Of a DNA stretch of 6,085 bases, positions 1 to 6,065 are shown in pieces (the stretch's first letter is position 1; each line of letters begins with the position of its first letter). This DNA is from an uncultured Lachnospiraceae bacterium (GTDB lineage Bacteria > Bacillota_A > Clostridia > Lachnospirales > Lachnospiraceae), in assembly GCA_910585655.1 (NCBI GenBank), contig CAJUFW010000194.1:1-6085 (forward strand), written 5' to 3'. Under the pieces are notes generated by a model that was given only the letters and a program-made list of their open reading frames with translations, was not told the origin of the DNA and searched no databases. Both the position numbers and the translations under genes were made by a program.

Positions 1-201
1 ATTGTCCTGCTTGATTATAAAACCGATGCCGTCCGGCAGGGCGAAGAACAGCGTTTGATTGACCGCTATCAGCTTCAGCTAGAGTATTATCGCCAGGCTT
101 TGGAACAGCTGGAGCATAAGGCAGTAAAAGAAACCGTTATCTATTCGTTCGGGCTTGGAAAAAGTATAGAGATACCAAGGGGAAGGGGAAGCGGGAAATG
201 A
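1..201 (+). CDS. addA: AddA, C-terminal end of the ATP-dependent helicase/nuclease subunit A (partial, 5' end outside window)
   Basis: Frame 1 is open from the window edge to TGA at 199-201, giving 66 residues. They begin IVLLDYKTD, the core motif of the RecB-family nuclease domain at the C-terminus of AddA; Asp5 and Lys7 of this fragment match the metal-binding and catalytic D-x-K. A Q-x-x-x-Y motif follows at Gln26-Tyr30 (QLEYY), and the fragment ends with the usual strand IYSFGLGK plus a short Gly/Arg/Lys tail. In this family AddA pairs with AddB as a helicase-nuclease that resects double-strand breaks for RecA-dependent repair, the Gram-positive counterpart of RecBCD. The helicase domains and most of the nuclease domain lie upstream of the window. 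The stop overlaps the start of the next gene by 4 nt (ATGA). Its last codons also carry the purine-rich ribosome binding site of that gene. The alternative, another RecB-nuclease protein such as AddB or a Cas4-like protein, is less likely because of the position of the motif near the C-terminus. Confidence 0.88.
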   Translation: MVLLDYKTDAVRQGEEQRLIDRYQLQLEYYRQALEQLEHKAVKETVIYSFGLGKSIEIPRGRGSGK

Positions 202-1031
202 AATTCAGACCGTGTATTGATATCCACAATGGAAAAGTAAAGCAGTTAGTCGGATCCAGCCTTCAGGATGAGAAAAAAAAGCCGGAATGGAAGGAGAATT
301 TTGTGGCACAGCTTGACGCAGATTGTTATGCCAGACGATACCAGGAGGACGGCTTGACAGGAGGGCATATTATTTTGTTAAATCCGCCGGAGAGCCCTTA
401 CTATGAGGAGGACGTCCGTCAGGCTAAGCTGGCGCTTGCGGCTTATCCGGGCGGTCTGCAGATCGGCGGCGGTATCCGGGCAGAAACGGCGGCTTCCTTT
501 TTGGAACTGGGAGCGTCTCATGTGATTGTAACGTCTTATGCGTTTTCGGAAGGCAGAATTCAGTACGAGCATTTGGAACGCTTGCTGCAGGAGGTAGGAC
601 GGGAGCATGTAGTATTGGATGTAAGCTGCCGGAGAGTATATCCGCAGACAGAAGACGGCGAACAGAAGGAGGCAGAGTATCGGATTGTTACGGATCGCTG
701 GCAGCGTTTTACCGAGGTGTCTGTGAGCAAAGAGACGCTGCGTGAGCTGGCTGGGTTTTGCGATGAGTTTTTAATCCATGCAGTAGATGTGGAGGGAATG
801 TGTTCCGGGATTGAGCAGGAGCTGGCGGCACGTCTTGGAAACTATTCCCTACATCCGATGACTTATGCAGGAGGTGTGTCGGAGCTTTCGGATATAGAAA
901 CCTTGTACCGGCTTGGCAGGGGGAACCTGGATGTGACGGTAGGAAGCGCGTTGGATTTGTTTGGCGGCAGCCTGCGGTATGAGGATGTACTGGAGAACAT
1001 ACGGCGGCTAAATCAGGAAAACGCTACTTAA
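198..1031 (+). CDS. hisA: HisA, phosphoribosylformimino-5-aminoimidazole carboxamide ribotide isomerase, eukaryotic type
   Basis: This 277-aa protein should catalyse the fourth step of histidine synthesis, the Amadori isomerisation of ProFAR to PRFAR, in the cytosol. It is a (beta/alpha)8 barrel. Strand 1 reads RPCIDIHNGKVKQ with the expected catalytic Asp8; the second catalytic Asp is probably Asp141 in VVLDVSCR. Phosphate-binding loops are GGGIR (90-94), YAGGV (223-227) and VGSALDLFGG (248-257). These spellings, together with the VGSSL at 18-22 and HAVDVEG at 194-200, resemble yeast HIS6 and plant enzymes rather than the usual bacterial HisA (about 245 aa, with a TDI-x-RDG-type motif in place of HAVDVEG). 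The extra length includes a charged insert around 149-165. The start at 198 is supported by the family N-terminus, a purine-rich site (AAGGGGAAGGGGA, about 178-190) and the ATGA overlap with addA. No other his gene is visible nearby. HisF is the main paralogous alternative, but the motifs fit HisA better. Confidence 0.93.
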   Translation: MKFRPCIDIHNGKVKQLVGSSLQDEKKKPEWKENFVAQLDADCYARRYQEDGLTGGHIILLNPPESPYYEEDVRQAKLALAAYPGGLQIGGGIRAETAASFLELGASHVIVTSYAFSEGRIQYEHLERLLQEVGREHVVLDVSCRRVYPQTEDGEQKEAEYRIVTDRWQRFTEVSVSKETLRELAGFCDEFLIHAVDVEGMCSGIEQELAARLGNYSLHPMTYAGGVSELSDIETLYRLGRGNLDVTVGSALDLFGGSLRYEDVLENIRRLNQENAT

Positions 1032-1054
1032 AAAAGAGAGGAGGGAGGAAGCCG

Positions 1055-1852
1055 ATGGAGTCATATACAGGCTTTGCAGAGGTCTATGATCTATTGATGG
1101 ATAATATTCCGTATGACGAATGGGCAAGCTATTTGGCAGGGTTGTTGGAGGAATACGGCGTCGGAACGGGGCTGGTGGCGGAGCTTGGCTGCGGAACCGG
1201 AAATATAACAACACGCCTGGCACAAAGAGGCTATGATATGATTGGGATTGATTCTTCGGAGGAAATGCTGGCGATAGCCAGAGAAAAGCAGACGGAAGCA
1301 GAGGACGAATCGTCTATTTTGTATCTGCTGCAAGATATGAGGGAATTTGAGCTGTACGGCACGGTAAACGCTGTCATCAGTATTTGCGACAGCCTGAATT
1401 ATATCATAGAAGAAGAGGATTTAAAGCAAGTATTTTCCCTTGTCAATAACTACCTGGAGGAACGAGGCTTATTTATTTTTGATTTGAATACGATATATAA
1501 ATACAGAGAACTATTAGCGCAGAATACGATTGCGGAAAACCGGGAAGAATGCAGCTTTATCTGGGAAAATACTTTTGAAGAGGAAAGCGGTGTCAACGAA
1601 TACGCCCTTACCTTATATGTCAAAGAAAAGGGCGATCTGTTCCGGCGGTATGAAGAAGTACACTATCAGAGAGCTTATTCGGTAGAGACGATTAAGCGGC
1701 TGCTGACCGAAGCCGGTATGGAGTTTGTTACCGTTTACGACGCATTTACGAAAAAACCGCCGACAGAAAAAAGCGAACGGATTTATGTGATTGCCAGAGA
1801 GGGGCATCAGGAAGGGAAACTATATCAGAATTTTTTACAGGACTGTAAATAG
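1055..1852 (+). CDS. Class I SAM-dependent methyltransferase, YqeM-like
   Basis: This 265-aa soluble protein has a Rossmann-type methyltransferase core. Motif I is VAELGCGTGN (42-51), which binds SAM. The acidic residue at the end of strand 2 is Asp66 in GIDSS. LLQDMREF (91-98) is the adenine-contact region, and ISICDSLNYI (108-117) is motif IV. The N-terminus, with a YTGFAEVYDLLMD pattern followed by PYDEW, resembles the B. subtilis YqeM group, whose substrate I do not know to be established. The C-terminal half (about 150-245) is a beta-rich substrate domain ending in RIYVIARE, with a short extra tail. The start is fixed by GGAGGGAGGA (1040-1049), 5 nt before ATG. It lies 23 bp after hisA. 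Its TAG stop is overlapped by the ribosome binding site of hslO, so it is probably cotranscribed with both. A small-molecule methyltransferase is as likely as an RNA or protein one; nothing visible decides the substrate. Confidence 0.87.
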   Translation: MESYTGFAEVYDLLMDNIPYDEWASYLAGLLEEYGVGTGLVAELGCGTGNITTRLAQRGYDMIGIDSSEEMLAIAREKQTEAEDESSILYLLQDMREFELYGTVNAVISICDSLNYIIEEEDLKQVFSLVNNYLEERGLFIFDLNTIYKYRELLAQNTIAENREECSFIWENTFEEESGVNEYALTLYVKEKGDLFRRYEEVHYQRAYSVETIKRLLTEAGMEFVTVYDAFTKKPPTEKSERIYVIAREGHQEGKLYQNFLQDCK

Positions 1853-1861
1853 GAGGAAGGT

Positions 1862-2743
1862 ATGAAGGATTATATCATTCGCGCTACGGCGGCAAACGAT
1901 CAGATCCGCGTCTTTGCGGCGACGACAAGAGAGCTGGTAGAGGCAGCCAGAAAGGCGCATGGAACAAGCCCGGTAGCTACGGCAGCTCTGGGCAGACTGC
2001 TGACGGCAGGTGCTATGATGGGCAGTATGATGAAGGGAGAAAACGATCTGCTTACGCTTCAGGTAAAGGGCGACGGACCGTTAGGCGGAATGACTGTGAC
2101 GGCAGATTCGACAGCCCGGGTAAAGGGATATGTCGGGCATCCGGAGGTATTGCTGCCGCCAAGTCCTGCCGGGAAACTGGATGTAGGCGGCGCCGTCGGG
2201 CAGGGAGATTTGGTCGTGATCAAGGATTTGGGCTTAAAGGAGCCGTATGTAGGACGGACGGCGTTAGTAAGCGGAGAAATTGCGGAGGACATCACATCGT
2301 ATTTTGCTGTCAGCGAACAGATTCCGAGCGCGGTTGCTCTTGGCGTATTGATGAGCCGGGAAAACGAGGTAGAGCAAGCCGGCGGCTTTCTCCTCCAGCT
2401 AATGCCGTTTGCAGAGGAAGAAACGATATCTGCCTTAGAGACGAAGCTGGCAGAACTGTCCTCTATTACGTCGATGCTAAACCGTGGGATGACGCCGGAG
2501 GATATTTTACAGGAGCTGTTGGGCGATTTGGGCGTTACGATCCATGAGCAGATAGAAACGGAATTTTTTTGTAATTGTGATAAAAAAAGAGTAGAAAAGG
2601 CGCTGATCAGTATCGGCAAAAAAGAGATAGAGGAAATGATTGCGGAAGAAAAGCCAATCGAGGTCAACTGTCATTTCTGCGGCAAACAGTATCCGTTTGA
2701 CGTAGAGGAATTAAAAAGCTTATTAAAACAGGCTTGCCGGTGA
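1862..2743 (+). CDS. hslO: Hsp33 family redox-regulated molecular chaperone HslO
   Basis: This 293-aa cytosolic holdase is close to the usual family length of about 290. Members are kept inactive by a zinc ion on four cysteines. Oxidation (HOCl, or peroxide with heat) releases the zinc, unfolds the C-terminus and exposes the substrate-binding surface. The four zinc ligands are present as C-x-C (Cys237, Cys239) and C-x-x-C (Cys270, Cys273) in FFCNCDKKR and NCHFCGKQY. The N-terminal domain starts DYIIRATAANDQIRVFAA and carries the family signatures GRLLTAGAMMG (44-54), KGDGPLGG (69-76) and a GQGDLVVIKDLG region (113-124). The linker follows at about 180-235. An extra cysteine lies near the end (Cys292). 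The start is set by AGGAGGAA (1851-1858) just before ATG 1862; this site overlaps the stop of the methyltransferase gene, so coupling is likely. It appears to be the last gene of the addA-hisA cluster, since a new promoter follows. Confidence 0.96.
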   Translation: MKDYIIRATAANDQIRVFAATTRELVEAARKAHGTSPVATAALGRLLTAGAMMGSMMKGENDLLTLQVKGDGPLGGMTVTADSTARVKGYVGHPEVLLPPSPAGKLDVGGAVGQGDLVVIKDLGLKEPYVGRTALVSGEIAEDITSYFAVSEQIPSAVALGVLMSRENEVEQAGGFLLQLMPFAEEETISALETKLAELSSITSMLNRGMTPEDILQELLGDLGVTIHEQIETEFFCNCDKKRVEKALISIGKKEIEEMIAEEKPIEVNCHFCGKQYPFDVEELKSLLKQACR

Positions 2744-2751
2744 GGAAAGCA

Positions 2752-2780
2752 TTGCCTTTCGAGGAAAGTTGTGCTACACT
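2752..2780 (+). promoter_or_regulatory. Probable SigA-type promoter with extended -10, driving the yjfB unit
   Basis: TTGCCT (2752-2757) serves as -35 and TACACT (2775-2780) as -10, separated by exactly 17 bp. TG at 2772-2773 one base before the -10 makes it an extended -10 (TGCTACACT). Transcription should start near 2786-2789, leaving a leader of about 50 nt before the yjfB ATG at 2837. The spacer holds a small inverted repeat, CTTTC-GAG-GAAAG (2756-2768). The sequence does not resemble a SigD flagellar promoter (TAAA, then GCCGATAA). This is prediction from consensus only. Confidence 0.68.
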
Positions 2781-2836
2781 AAGGAAGCAGGAAGTATGTA
2801 AAATAGAAAACCAGAAAGAGTCAGGAGGTTATAGGA

Positions 2837-3028
2837 ATGGATATGAGGATTGGAAGCGCTGTTTCGGCAGCTTCACAGGCAAATCCGGCAACAGTGCAGG
2901 GACAGGTCAGTATATCCGTACTGAAAATGTCCTTGGATCAAGTAGAGGAAACCGGAGCATCTATGATAAAGATGATGGAGCAATCCGTCAATCCGGGATT
3001 GGGGCAGAACATCGATGTCCGCATATAG
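2837..3028 (+). CDS. YjfB-family putative motility protein, small
   Basis: This 63-aa protein matches the compact YjfB (putative motility protein) family pattern: a short polar N-terminus, a Val/Gln-rich segment (VQGQVSISVLKMSLDQ, about 20-35), a helix containing MIKMMEQSVNP (43-53), and the typical ending GLGQNIDVRI. The full usual length is present. The family name comes from association with flagellated bacteria; no biochemical role is known to me. There is no signal peptide or membrane segment, so it is probably cytosolic and largely helical. A clear AGGAGG (2823-2828) lies 8 nt before ATG 2837. A second in-frame ATG at 2843 is possible but worse spaced. It is the first gene after the promoter at 2752-2780, and its last 14 nt overlap the start of the acetyltransferase gene. 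No flagellar or chemotaxis gene is visible in the window. Confidence 0.87.
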   Translation: MDMRIGSAVSAASQANPATVQGQVSISVLKMSLDQVEETGASMIKMMEQSVNPGLGQNIDVRI

Positions 3029-3635
3029 GATAGAGGAATTGTCCCCGGAGAGCTTACGGCAGATCTACGAAGAGCATATGAAAGCGGATTTTCCAGAAGA
3101 TGAATTACGGTCCTTATCGATGCTGTTAGAAAAGCAGGCGGAAGGGATTACCGTAGCATATGGCTGGAAGCGCGAAGGAAGATTATGTGCGTATGCTATT
3201 TTGACCCAGCCGGAGCAAAAACAGCCGTATGGAGAGGATTCCTATGTGCTGTTGGATTATTATGCCGTCTGCAGAGGGTTTCGCGGACAGGGCGTCGGCA
3301 GCGTTTTTTTAGAAACGTTGCTGGAAGGGCTTGTATGTAAGGGAGTTCTCTTTGAAGTGGAAGATCCGGAGGCGGCAAAAAATGCAGAGGATCAAGAGAT
3401 ACGAAAGCGGCGGATCAAATTTTACGAACGACTTGGCTGCCGGCTGGTAGAGGGCGTAAGGACAAAAATCTTTGGGGTAGACTTCCGCCTGCTGGTTTGG
3501 AGCCGTCAGGAGATCCCAAGCCCTTTTACAGCGCTTTTGGCGATGGAGCAGATTTACCATCAGCTTTTGCCCCCGAAGATATTTGAGAAAAACTGCAGGT
3601 TTTGGAGAGAAGGTGAAAGGGATGAAACGGTGTAA
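3015..3635 (+). CDS. GNAT family N-acetyltransferase
   Basis: This 206-aa protein should transfer an acetyl group from acetyl-CoA to an unknown amine. GNAT motif A is clear: LLDYYAVCRGFRGQGVGS (79-96), with the pyrophosphate-binding R-G-x-G-x-G at Arg90-Gly95 following the beta-4 strand. The later strand VLFEVEDPE (111-119) and IKFYERLGCRLV (134-145) match motif B and the closing helix. An acidic/basic loop (120-133) sits between them. About 45 residues follow the core fold (from 160) and end in an aromatic, basic helix-like tail (MEQIYHQLLPP, FEKNCRFW); I do not recognise it as a separate domain. The start at ATG 3015 lies 14 nt inside the yjfB gene with only a weak GGGG site (3001-3004), so translation is probably coupled to yjfB. 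The 3' end overlaps the next gene by 14 nt. Substrate cannot be inferred; neither a drug-resistance nor a ribosomal-protein acetyltransferase signature stands out. Confidence 0.85.
   Translation: MSAYRIEELSPESLRQIYEEHMKADFPEDELRSLSMLLEKQAEGITVAYGWKREGRLCAYAILTQPEQKQPYGEDSYVLLDYYAVCRGFRGQGVGSVFLETLLEGLVCKGVLFEVEDPEAAKNAEDQEIRKRRIKFYERLGCRLVEGVRTKIFGVDFRLLVWSRQEIPSPFTALLAMEQIYHQLLPPKIFEKNCRFWREGERDETV
3610..3616 (+). promoter_or_regulatory. Ribosome binding site deciding the start of the small membrane protein
   Basis: AAGGTGA matches the anti-Shine-Dalgarno complement and ends 5 nt before ATG 3622. It supports this start over an in-frame ATG at 3583, which has no comparable upstream site and would extend the protein into the acetyltransferase gene by 13 more codons. 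Confidence 0.6.
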
Positions 3636-3783
3636 GCAGGAACAGGAGAAGGGAACCAGTGTGACGGTACAGGTAGACGTGACAAAAATCGTCCGTTATT
3701 TGTGTATGACAGGTATTTTCGTAGTAGGAATTATTTTCGGAACAAGGTTTTATTTGGATATGCTAAAGGAGCAGGAAGGATAG
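3622..3783 (+). CDS. Small single-pass membrane protein, unknown function
   Basis: This 53-aa protein has a basic, polar N-terminus (MKRCKQEQEKG), an amphipathic beta-prone stretch SVTVQVDVTK (13-22), one membrane helix at about 23-43 (core CMTGIFVVGIIFG) and a short charged C-terminus (YLDMLKEQEG). There is no signal-peptidase site after the helix, so it should stay as an integral membrane protein. The positive-inside rule gives no clear orientation, though the more basic N-terminus suggests N-in. I chose ATG 3622 because of the ribosome site at 3610-3616. The gene starts 14 nt before the end of the acetyltransferase gene and so is probably coupled to it. I do not recognise a family. It could be a minor subunit or regulator that works with its two upstream neighbours, but nothing in the sequence proves this. 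The good ribosome site, the coherent TM helix and the operon position argue that it is a real gene. Confidence 0.65.
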   Translation: MKRCKQEQEKGTSVTVQVDVTKIVRYLCMTGIFVVGIIFGTRFYLDMLKEQEG

Positions 3784-3852
3784 TCAGAAAAGAGCTGCGG
3801 AAAATATGTCAGAAAAAAAGACAAAATAAGAGCATAAAGGAGGAACTTCAAG
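3784..3852 (+). other. A-rich leader before the secreted protein gene
   Basis: This 69-bp gap is purine-rich and contains a 9-bp direct repeat GTCAGAAAA (3783-3791 and 3808-3816) and the ribosome site AAAGGAGG. I find no convincing terminator hairpin after the small membrane protein and no -35/-10 pair with good spacing. The secreted protein gene may therefore be read from the promoter at 2752-2780, or from a promoter that departs from consensus. Confidence 0.35.
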
Positions 3853-5961
3853 ATGAGAAAAAAACTTTTGGCAGCCTTGCTGCTGTGCGCTATGGTATTG
3901 ACGCTGTTGCCTCCGGCGCAGGCGAAGGCGGCGGGTATTGCGATCCTTTACAATAAAAAAGCTCCCAATACCGTGCTGACGGACAAGAAAAATACCAACC
4001 TCTATGTAGGCGGTGTAAGAATCAACCTGGATTATAACATCGGCGGCAGAACCAGCGGAGTGAAGGGAACCTGGAAATCCTCTAATACAAATGCCGTTAC
4101 CGTAGATAAATACGGAATTTGTAAGGCGGTAGGCAACGGTTCGGCTTACATTACATTTACCTACAAGCAGAACGGAGAAACCAAACAGCTCCGTTGTAAG
4201 ATGCGTGCGCTTACGAGAGCGACTGCCGTTTCTCTGATGCCGGCAATGACAGGTTTTGACGGAACGTTAAAAATCGGTGAGAGTGCGAACTTTACTGCCA
4301 ATCTGACGGTCAATCCAAAGGCGCTGGCTGTCAATTCTTCTGTAAAGTCTACCTATGGGCTCTATTTCGGGCTTTATGCAGACGCGGATTGTAAAATAGC
4401 TGCTCCGGATACGATTGCTACGTTAGAGACGACGGAAACCGGTACGGCAAAGGTAACGGCAAAGTCAGAAGGAACCGTATATTTAAAAGTCGTAGGAAAG
4501 AATTCTCCGAATGCTCTTGCTTACAATGTGGAGAGCGTAGCGGCAAAGATCGAAATCAAGACACCGACTAAGGTAGAGCAGATAGATTCCAATAAATTCC
4601 GGGTAACAGCCAATACCGAGATTATGTCAGTCGTAGTCAGAAATACCAAGACCAGTATTGTCGTCAGCTCGAATATGACGATGGAGCCGGATAATAAGAA
4701 AAGTGCAGTAGTTACAACAAGTCAGTCTCCGTTAAAAGGAGATTATACCGTAATTGTAAATGGAGTAGAGACGTTTAATATTACCTGTGAGGAATCCAGA
4801 CTGGAAAAGATCGAGCTTACTTCCAATTATGCGATTTTAGACAAGACTGTGATCAGCGGCAATACGTATCCAAAGGCATATATTTATTACAAGCTTTACG
4901 ATCAGTTCGGCAATGACGTGACTGCCAGCCCATTGTATCCGACCAGCAAGTTTATCGGAATCTGGGCGAACAACGGCGTTGCCACGCTTCCGGAACAGGG
5001 CGTCATGATGCTTGATTTTGAGCGGACAAGAGAAACAGCTCCACAGATCAATACGGCATATTCTATTTCTTTGATTTATAATGGTTCCATGAATATTAAG
5101 AATGAAAGCACGGTGTTACTAGGAGCGCCTGCTATGGTCAGCAGCCTGGAATTTAAGGGGATTTATACATACCTGAATGCAATAGAAGGCTATCGGAAGC
5201 TGGCAGACGCCAATATGAATATGATTACCACCGGAATGACCGTGGTGCCGTATGCAGGAACGACAATGACAACAGGAGCTTATTATCTGTTAGTATCCGC
5301 AAAGGATCAATATGGCAACCTTCTGGCAAGAAAGGGTGTCGATGATAAGACTGTCGGGATTTATGTAGGCGGATCGACAAATTTAGAATTAGCTTCTACA
5401 GAGTCTATCGGAAGCATTGTCATTGACAATCAGCAGTATCTGGCATATGCGCTTTCTGCCGGAACGACAGGTAAGACGGCGACCGGAACGACCAACATTA
5501 TTTTATCCGGCGGTACGTCTACTCCGACAAATGTGATTTTAAAGGTAGCAGAGACAGCAGGAATCGAGCGTTTCTGGATCAACGGAACTGCTTTTATCAA
5601 AAAGACCGGAAACAGCTATGTCGGACAGGAAACCTATCTGGATTACAGTGTGATCAATACAGCCGGGAACAACATTACCGATTATGCAACGTTGGTCGCT
5701 CTGACCGGAGCCAAAGATGTATTCAACGGTACAATGAACATGGCATATCTGCAGGATCAGAATTATCTGTTTTCCAATAACGGCGGTATTTTCCGGTGGG
5801 AGAAGCAGCCGGACGGATCGGCTAAGCTGTGGTATCAGCCAAATATCAGCTCTCTGATTTCCAGCACAGGTGTCAATATGGCTGGAGTAGACGAGGTTAT
5901 TACGATGAAGGGAACAGCAAAAGAAAGCCGGAACTCGATTGTGATCCGGGTACAGGAATAA
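3853..5961 (+). CDS. Secreted multi-domain Ig-like (Big2-type) protein
   Basis: This 702-aa protein begins with a Sec signal peptide: MRKK, a hydrophobic core at 5-19, and PPAQAKAAG, with cleavage likely after Ala24 or Ala26. Residues about 33-118 look like a bacterial Ig-like Big2 domain: VGGVRINLDYN, then GTWKSSNTNAVTVDKYGICKAV, then GNGSAYITFTY. A second beta region spans about 122-236 and a shorter one 237-312. At least three degenerate modules follow (about 316-427, 430-566 and 568-702), each with a G/D-rich turn: YKLYDQFGNDVT, SAKDQYGNLLAR and VINTAGNNIT. The mature chain is Thr-, Asn- and Ser-rich with very few cysteines, typical of extracellular beta domains. I see no LPxTG sorting signal, SLH domain, choline-binding repeats, C-terminal TM segment or catalytic domain. 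It is therefore either released or held by an unrecognised contact. AAAGGAGG (3836-3843) precedes ATG 3853 by 9 nt. A strong terminator follows the stop. A surface-layer, adhesin or carbohydrate-binding role is a guess. Confidence 0.87.
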   Translation: MRKKLLAALLLCAMVLTLLPPAQAKAAGIAILYNKKAPNTVLTDKKNTNLYVGGVRINLDYNIGGRTSGVKGTWKSSNTNAVTVDKYGICKAVGNGSAYITFTYKQNGETKQLRCKMRALTRATAVSLMPAMTGFDGTLKIGESANFTANLTVNPKALAVNSSVKSTYGLYFGLYADADCKIAAPDTIATLETTETGTAKVTAKSEGTVYLKVVGKNSPNALAYNVESVAAKIEIKTPTKVEQIDSNKFRVTANTEIMSVVVRNTKTSIVVSSNMTMEPDNKKSAVVTTSQSPLKGDYTVIVNGVETFNITCEESRLEKIELTSNYAILDKTVISGNTYPKAYIYYKLYDQFGNDVTASPLYPTSKFIGIWANNGVATLPEQGVMMLDFERTRETAPQINTAYSISLIYNGSMNIKNESTVLLGAPAMVSSLEFKGIYTYLNAIEGYRKLADANMNMITTGMTVVPYAGTTMTTGAYYLLVSAKDQYGNLLARKGVDDKTVGIYVGGSTNLELASTESIGSIVIDNQQYLAYALSAGTTGKTATGTTNIILSGGTSTPTNVILKVAETAGIERFWINGTAFIKKTGNSYVGQETYLDYSVINTAGNNITDYATLVALTGAKDVFNGTMNMAYLQDQNYLFSNNGGIFRWEKQPDGSAKLWYQPNISSLISSTGVNMAGVDEVITMKGTAKESRNSIVIRVQE

Positions 5962-5987
5962 AAGCAATCAAATAAAAGAAAAAATTC

Positions 5988-6028
5988 GAGCGGGATAACA
6001 AACTGGTAGTTATCCCGCTCTTTGTTGT
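5988..6028 (+). terminator. Rho-independent terminator of the secreted protein gene, possibly bidirectional
   Basis: A perfect 12-bp stem, GAGCGGGATAAC (5988-5999) pairing with GTTATCCCGCTC (6009-6020), encloses a 9-nt loop. On the + strand it is followed by TTTGTTGT, an imperfect U-tract. On the - strand the same stem is followed by GAATTTTTTCTTTT (5974-5987 complement), a better U-tract, so it could also stop a gene converging from the right. It begins 26 bp after the stop codon at 5959-5961. Confidence 0.85.
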
Positions 6029-6065
6029 ATGATAGGAAAGTTTTCTGAACTTCCCTATCATACAA
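6025..6065. repeat. Long imperfect hairpin; candidate dispersed intergenic repeat or second terminator
   Basis: Bases 6025-6036 (TTGTATGATAGG) pair fully with 6054-6065 (CCTATCATACAA). After one A/C mismatch (6037/6053) the stem continues as AAGTT (6038-6042) with AACTT (6048-6052), leaving a 5-nt loop TTCTG. That makes 17 pairs in 41 nt. It is AT-rich and lies directly after the GC-rich terminator. No U-tract follows on the + strand (AAAGCCC). On the - strand there is no long T run directly after the stem either (CAACAAAG). Such a stem-loop is more like a small mobile or dispersed palindrome than a classical terminator, but only one copy is visible here. Confidence 0.55.

Noticed and set aside
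2059..2667. A 202-aa open frame on the - strand
   Set aside because: It lies wholly inside hslO, is Ser/Pro/Ile-rich low-complexity antisense translation, and shows no domain; hslO is unambiguous on the + strand.
2742..2768. Terminator after hslO
   Set aside because: The only stems have 5 bp and no U-tract follows; the region is better explained as the promoter of the next unit.
2786..2836. Riboswitch or leader RNA before yjfB
   Set aside because: The predicted leader is only about 50 nt, with no stable stem or known aptamer core.
2734..3033. A 99-aa + strand frame spanning the hslO end, the promoter and yjfB
   Set aside because: It runs through the promoter region and overlaps the well-supported YjfB frame; its composition is out-of-frame in character.
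3853..3930. Lipoprotein signal in the secreted protein (LLLC ending at Cys12)
   Set aside because: The hydrophobic core continues well past the cysteine and a normal AQA/AKA signal peptidase I site follows; the lipobox pattern is not met.
3702..3956. An 84-aa + strand frame between the small membrane protein and the secreted protein
   Set aside because: It overlaps both genes in another frame, lacks a ribosome site, and its residues are an out-of-frame reading of the membrane protein and of the signal peptide.
5539..5967. A 142-aa open frame on the - strand under the secreted protein gene
   Set aside because: Antisense to the 3' part of a continuous + strand gene, with no recognisable domain and no supported ribosome site.
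6028..6033. TATGAT as a -10 promoter element near the right edge
   Set aside because: It is part of the arm of the long hairpin and has no -35 at 16-18 bp upstream.
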